Positions 36,801 through 39,412 of a stretch of DNA of 39,412 bases are shown here, one piece after another. Origin of the DNA: an uncultured Bacteroidia bacterium (GTDB lineage Bacteria > Bacteroidota > Bacteroidia > Bacteroidales > Prolixibacteraceae). The notes under the pieces are model-generated. The model saw only the letters and a program-made list of their open reading frames with translations, had not been told where the DNA came from and ran no database searches. The translations under genes and the position numbers were made by a program. Location: contig CAIYPA010000047.1 of the NCBI GenBank assembly GCA_903927965.1, forward strand, positions 1-39,412, given 5' to 3'. Within the stretch, counting starts at the first letter, position 1. The number at the start of each line of letters is the position of its first letter.

Positions 36801-38301
36801 CAAAAAGATTACAAGCAAAATTCACAATTGTCTGAAATTCATGATTATCTGGCAAAATAACATTGATGCAAACATATTCCATTCCCAAGGTCTTCGTTAG
36901 AAACCTACACAACGATTGAAAGAAATCTTCTTCTGAATTGGCCCAACCGGCACTGTTCAGGAATTGCTGGGTTTCTTCCATTTTGGTCTTATGGGTAATG
37001 TCCTGTACAAATCCATAGAGGTATAGATCCCCGGATATTGTTTCCTGACGTTTGCCAAATGAGAGGATTCCATCAAAGATACTCCTGTCCTTACGATGAT
37101 AACGATTTTCAAAGATTTCCCATTTGCTGTCGGAAAGCTCGATCTTGTTCAAATAAAAAGGCCTGAGTTCGGGATCCTTATAAAGAACATCAGCAACATT
37201 TGATCTGTTTACAATTTCGAGGCATTCTTCAGGCGAGTCATATCCAAACATGTCGGCAAAGGCTGGGTTAACAAAGATCAGTTTGCCTTCTACAGTCGAT
37301 TGGAACATACCGATCGGGACATTTTCAAATATCACACGAAAACGCATCTCATTTTCCCTTAGTATTTCCTCAGCCCTTTTCCTCTCTGATATATCCCTGA
37401 AATTGATAACAATGGCTTCAATCCCGGATTCAGAAAGCAGATTGCTGTAAGTACTTTCCACCCAGAGCCATTCGTCATTTTTCCTTTTAAAACGATATTC
37501 CAAAGTAGGGACGAACGAAGGGATATCTATAATTTTTTGTAAAGCGGCAAGAACAGCCGGAAGATCATCGGGATGAGTTGAGGCAACCGGATCAGGAAAA
37601 TCCACAGCGTCATCCTGATATCCAAACATCCGTTTGGCCGCAGGGCTTGTATAGGTAATCTGGCTGTCCTTGCCAACAAGGACAATACCATCGGTGGCTT
37701 TTTCGATCAATGACCGATAATATTTTTCAGCTTTCCGGATCGATTCTTCAGCTTTGTTCCGTTCTATGACATCCCGAAAGAATACCTTATCCAATTCATC
37801 GAATGCGAATTGTAGTTTTTGCTCTGCTTTCCTGCGCTGTTCGAGTTCCTTCTCCAAGGCTTCTGTACGCTGTCTGACCAGTTCTTCCAGCATTTGCTTT
37901 TCAAGTATTTTTTGATCCTCAGCTTCCTTGATCCTTAACATTGCACGGATTTGTGCAGTCAGTTCAGGCAGTTCAACAGGTTTAGCAAGAAAGGCATCAG
38001 CGCCACATTCAAGGGCTTTTACCCTAACCTCCCTGCTATTTCCGGCAGCAGTAATCATCATAACCGGGATATGCTTTAGCAAATCGTTGCATTTCAAAAC
38101 TTTACAAACAGCATAACCATCCATGACAGGCATAAAGATATCCAATAAAATGACATCCGGTTTTTCGAGAAGGCAAAGATCAATTCCATCCGTTCCAGAA
38201 AGGGCACTATAAAACTCGATAGTCGGAAAAGCTTCATAGATTAAAGCTTTCAAAACGAACAGATTATCATTACTATCGTCAATGGCGAGAATCTTTTTCA
38301 T
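33880..38301 (-). CDS. REC-PAS-GAF-multiPAS-histidine kinase (1473 aa)
   Basis: An N-terminal receiver (D54 in VILLDIFMPVMDG) and coiled coil are followed by two PAS units (about 185-310 and 315-435: DGIVLVGKDSQITYTSPAA, then PIGMFQSTVEGKLIFVNPAF). A GAF domain follows (about 440-600: LTKTLGMEYVCINVILPDN, then GTPCGEALGKSVVCFESDV). Then come five further PAS units (about 600-1220) and HisKA with H1245 (FLATMNHELRTPLHHI). HATPase_c (NAVKFT, DTGIGIS, GGIGIGLAI) completes it. It lacks membrane helices. The last two PAS units share phrases with the PAS of the hybrid kinase at 6284-8305 (RAVEQNPASIIITD against RAVDQSPNSVIITD). It is transcribed with the CheR gene 33 nt downstream. Confidence 0.93.
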   Translation of the reverse strand: MKKILAIDDSNDNLFVLKALIYEAFPTIEFYSALSGTDGIDLCLLEKPDVILLDIFMPVMDGYAVCKVLKCNDLLKHIPVMMITAAGNSREVRVKALECGADAFLAKPVELPELTAQIRAMLRIKEAEDQKILEKQMLEELVRQRTEALEKELEQRRKAEQKLQFAFDELDKVFFRDVIERNKAEESIRKAEKYYRSLIEKATDGIVLVGKDSQITYTSPAAKRMFGYQDDAVDFPDPVASTHPDDLPAVLAALQKIIDIPSFVPTLEYRFKRKNDEWLWVESTYSNLLSESGIEAIVINFRDISERKRAEEILRENEMRFRVIFENVPIGMFQSTVEGKLIFVNPAFADMFGYDSPEECLEIVNRSNVADVLYKDPELRPFYLNKIELSDSKWEIFENRYHRKDRSIFDGILSFGKRQETISGDLYLYGFVQDITHKTKMEETQQFLNSAGWANSEEDFFQSLCRFLTKTLGMEYVCINVILPDNHEFQTIVNFACNLFVDNMSYKIEGTPCGEALGKSVVCFESDVADLFPDDTYLREINADSYAGATLWSSSGKPLGIIALIGKQPIENVSMVESVLNLVSIRAAGELERREAEMALLKSRMAFQNYFENCSVGMSVTLPNKKWLEVNQSLCQMLGYSKEELLQLTWILVTHPGDIERNIALFNEMINGKLNGYEMDKRFVRKDGSILYSTLSVVCERNPDGSVHHLLSSYIDITARRLAEEEIRRERTLLRTLIDNLPNTVYVKDINGRKIVANKSDLSHMGRTSESEIMGKTDIELFAGEDGIRGYKEDLTVIQTGTPLINQQGTLFDSSGKQHWQLNSKFPLFDDNGKVQGLVGIGYDITERKLIEDALKSSEELYRNLVERMPDGVYKSTPAGKFVSINSAMVNLFGYESKADLMSIDIRKELYFEPEERDSDILEEIGQGIEVYKLKRKDGSEIWVEDHGWYIYDDQGNIIFHEGILRDVSERRKVDEKLRSLSRAVEQNPASIIITDTSGHIEYVNQNFTQQTGYSYDEVLGKNPNILKSGYTPSSEYTILWQTILQGKEWHGEFKNRKKNGEEYFEEVSISPIKDERGQITNFLAVKMDITGQKNDQTLIRKLSKAIEQSPVSTIITDANGKIEFVNAAFTTLTQYSLDEVVNKPPRIFNHSHKVEEEFQRMWENLLNGKVWKGEFLNRRKDKVTYWEDVTISPLIDANGAISNYILIMDDISEKKLMLNQLIAAKDNAEESNRLKSAFLATMNHELRTPLHHIIGFSELIMSDVSPDENSIFAQGIHSSGLSLLSIIEDIFDLALFEQANVRIRSHTFSIIDHFMECKASFDNILRASSKHEQIQLVFKPETHWLSGYVTTDRSKINQVLTNLFKNAVKFTEKGTIEFGYKIDNDSNMIFFVTDTGIGISKEKQSIIFDFFRQGDDDIKRVHGGIGIGLAISQKIAKILNGELTVVSEPNVGSTFYLKVPVELSDISPDIKY

Positions 38302-38383
38302 TTGCTAAATAATTTAATATTCCGATTATGTTTCCAACCAGGAAGAGCCAATCAATAGTCGAGTCTAATATCAAAAAAAGAGA

Positions 38384-39412
38384 TTAACCTATTGCATCGG
38401 TCATCTCTACGGGAATTGTCAAAGAAAATGTACTCCCCTTGTCTGGTTCTGAGATGACACCAAGGTGCCCTTTAAGAATCTTTGAAATTTTCATCGCAAT
38501 GGAGAGTCCAATCCCAATACCACCATAAACACGGGTCGGGGAATCGTCACCTTGCCTGAAAAAATCGAAAATCAATGATTGTTTTTCCTTAGGTATTCCA
38601 ATACCGGTATCCCTGATATAGAATGTAAGCGTTCCTTTTGTCTGACTTTGAAAGCCATATTCGATTGTTCCTTTGTTCGTAAACTTGATTGCATTTTTAA
38701 ATAGATTGATCATTATCTGGTTTACTTTGCTCCGATCAGTTGTTAAATACAACGAAAGAAGTTGTGCATCAGGTTTATAGATCAAATTTATTTGTTCCGA
38801 CTTTCCCGATGTCTGAAAAATCTGATCGAAAATAGATTTATTCTCCATAAATTGATCCATTAACCTGAAAGTCTGCAACCTCAGTTTGATATTGGAATGT
38901 TCGGCAAGGGCCAGATCAAATACATCTTCCACAATCGAAAGCAACTCTTTTCCGCTGAAGTTGATATTTGTGGCAAATGAAACATTGTCGTCGGGCATGG
39001 CACCAGATATGATCAACTCGCTAAAACCAAGAATATGGTTAAGCGGTGTCCGCAATTCATGGTTCATTGTTGCAAGGAATGCAGACTTTAAGCGGTCGCT
39101 CTCCTCAGCATTATGTTTTGCCACAACAAGTTCATCCCTATTCTTTTTTTGAATGTAGGCAGCACCAAATGTATTTGCAGCAGCACTTAAAAGCCTTTCT
39201 TCGGTCGATGTCCAGGTCCTTTTTTTCAGGCAATCGTCGAACCCGACAAATCCCCAGAATTTATTGCCAATAATTACCGGGGCAACAAGTATGGACAAAA
39301 TTCCCTGGCTTTCAAGTACCAACTTTTCGCCCTGTGGAAAATCGCTGATATTGCCAACAATGACTTTCCCTTGATTAAGTACTTCATACCAACGTTGAAA
39401 TGCCGTTTCATA
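38384..39412 (-). CDS. GAF-histidine kinase, 5' end outside window
   Basis: The frame is open to the window edge, so about 343 residues of a longer protein are visible. A GAF domain C-terminal part (RWYEVLNQGKVIVGNISDF, then SILVAPVIIGNKFWGFVGFD and TWTSTEERLLSAAANTFG) leads through a short helix to HisKA (FLATMNHELRTPLNHILGF) and HATPase_c (FKNAIKFT, DTGIGIP, GGIGIGLSI). The Arg-Trp and WGFVGFDD patterns are typical of GAF units fused to PAS kinases. It lies 82 nt upstream of the 1473-residue kinase on the same strand. The catalytic core is a close paralogue of the other two PAS kinases in this cluster. Confidence 0.92.
   Translation of the reverse strand, partial: YETAFQRWYEVLNQGKVIVGNISDFPQGEKLVLESQGILSILVAPVIIGNKFWGFVGFDDCLKKRTWTSTEERLLSAAANTFGAAYIQKKNRDELVVAKHNAEESDRLKSAFLATMNHELRTPLNHILGFSELIISGAMPDDNVSFATNINFSGKELLSIVEDVFDLALAEHSNIKLRLQTFRLMDQFMENKSIFDQIFQTSGKSEQINLIYKPDAQLLSLYLTTDRSKVNQIMINLFKNAIKFTNKGTIEYGFQSQTKGTLTFYIRDTGIGIPKEKQSLIFDFFRQGDDSPTRVYGGIGIGLSIAMKISKILKGHLGVISEPDKGSTFSLTIPVEMTDAIG

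Noticed and set aside
1-39412. tRNA, rRNA or prophage genes
   Set aside because: No cloverleaf-like sequence with a CCA-adjacent T-arm, ribosomal motif or phage structural/integrase protein could be seen by reading.

Overview
The window looks like a chromosomal segment of a Bacteroidota organism, probably Bacteroidales/Marinilabiliales-like although the family cannot be fixed from sequence alone. The grounds are moderate-to-low GC, near absence of Shine-Dalgarno sequences, TAnnTTTG-type -7 boxes, a SecA with a SEC-C tail, a type II NADP isocitrate dehydrogenase, a DUF4173/winged-helix cassette, and very long PAS-rich histidine kinases. No rRNA, tRNA, CRISPR array or intact transposon was seen.

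Layout. 1-2382: the end of a GH43-like glycosidase, a secreted sugar phosphate isomerase/epimerase-like protein, a decayed gene remnant and a Tat-type NIPSNAP protein. 2383-6253: a repeat-rich gap, a two-part FAD/Fe-S glycolate/D-lactate dehydrogenase-like enzyme, and a ParE/antitoxin pair. 6284-12979: a three-gene minus-strand operon, the most remarkable locus here. Its first gene encodes one 1408-residue polypeptide that joins a Cu(I) P1B-type ATPase (CopA/RAN1-like) to an ethylene-receptor (ETR1)-like copper-site membrane domain, a PAS domain and a histidine kinase. An Rcp1-like receiver gene overlaps it by ATGA, and a REC-PAS-HK-REC hybrid kinase follows. 13135-16739: a plus-strand membrane-protein/winged-helix regulator/DUF4173 cassette with a duplicated promoter-overlapping motif. 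16873-25145: housekeeping genes on the minus strand (lgt, secA, ferritin, icd, dnaX). dnaX is split in two frames at an A10 tract. 25291-26350: a glutathione peroxidase and a YccF protein. 26382-39412: a cluster of four large histidine kinases plus a CheR methyltransferase, all on the minus strand, with the last kinase running off the window.

How it fits together. In plants the copper ATPase RAN1 supplies the Cu(I) cofactor of the ethylene receptor ETR1. Here both modules are in one chain. An extra transmembrane helix lies between them, exactly what is needed to give the receptor domain its normal orientation and keep the kinase in the cytoplasm. The Cys and His copper ligands and the Tyr/Ile/Pro residues of the ETR1 pocket are kept at identical spacing, but the ETR1 Asp25 position is Asn. 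The kinase would signal to the overlapping single-domain receiver and perhaps to the hybrid kinase. Ethylene or small-olefin sensing and Cu(I)-status sensing are both possible.

Intergenic spaces hold several repeat families: two 119-nt copies of a multi-hairpin element, 10-nt-periodic GAAATA arrays, GGCTGGC-rich tracts, and an 18-nt tandem expansion inside a kinase ATP-binding domain.
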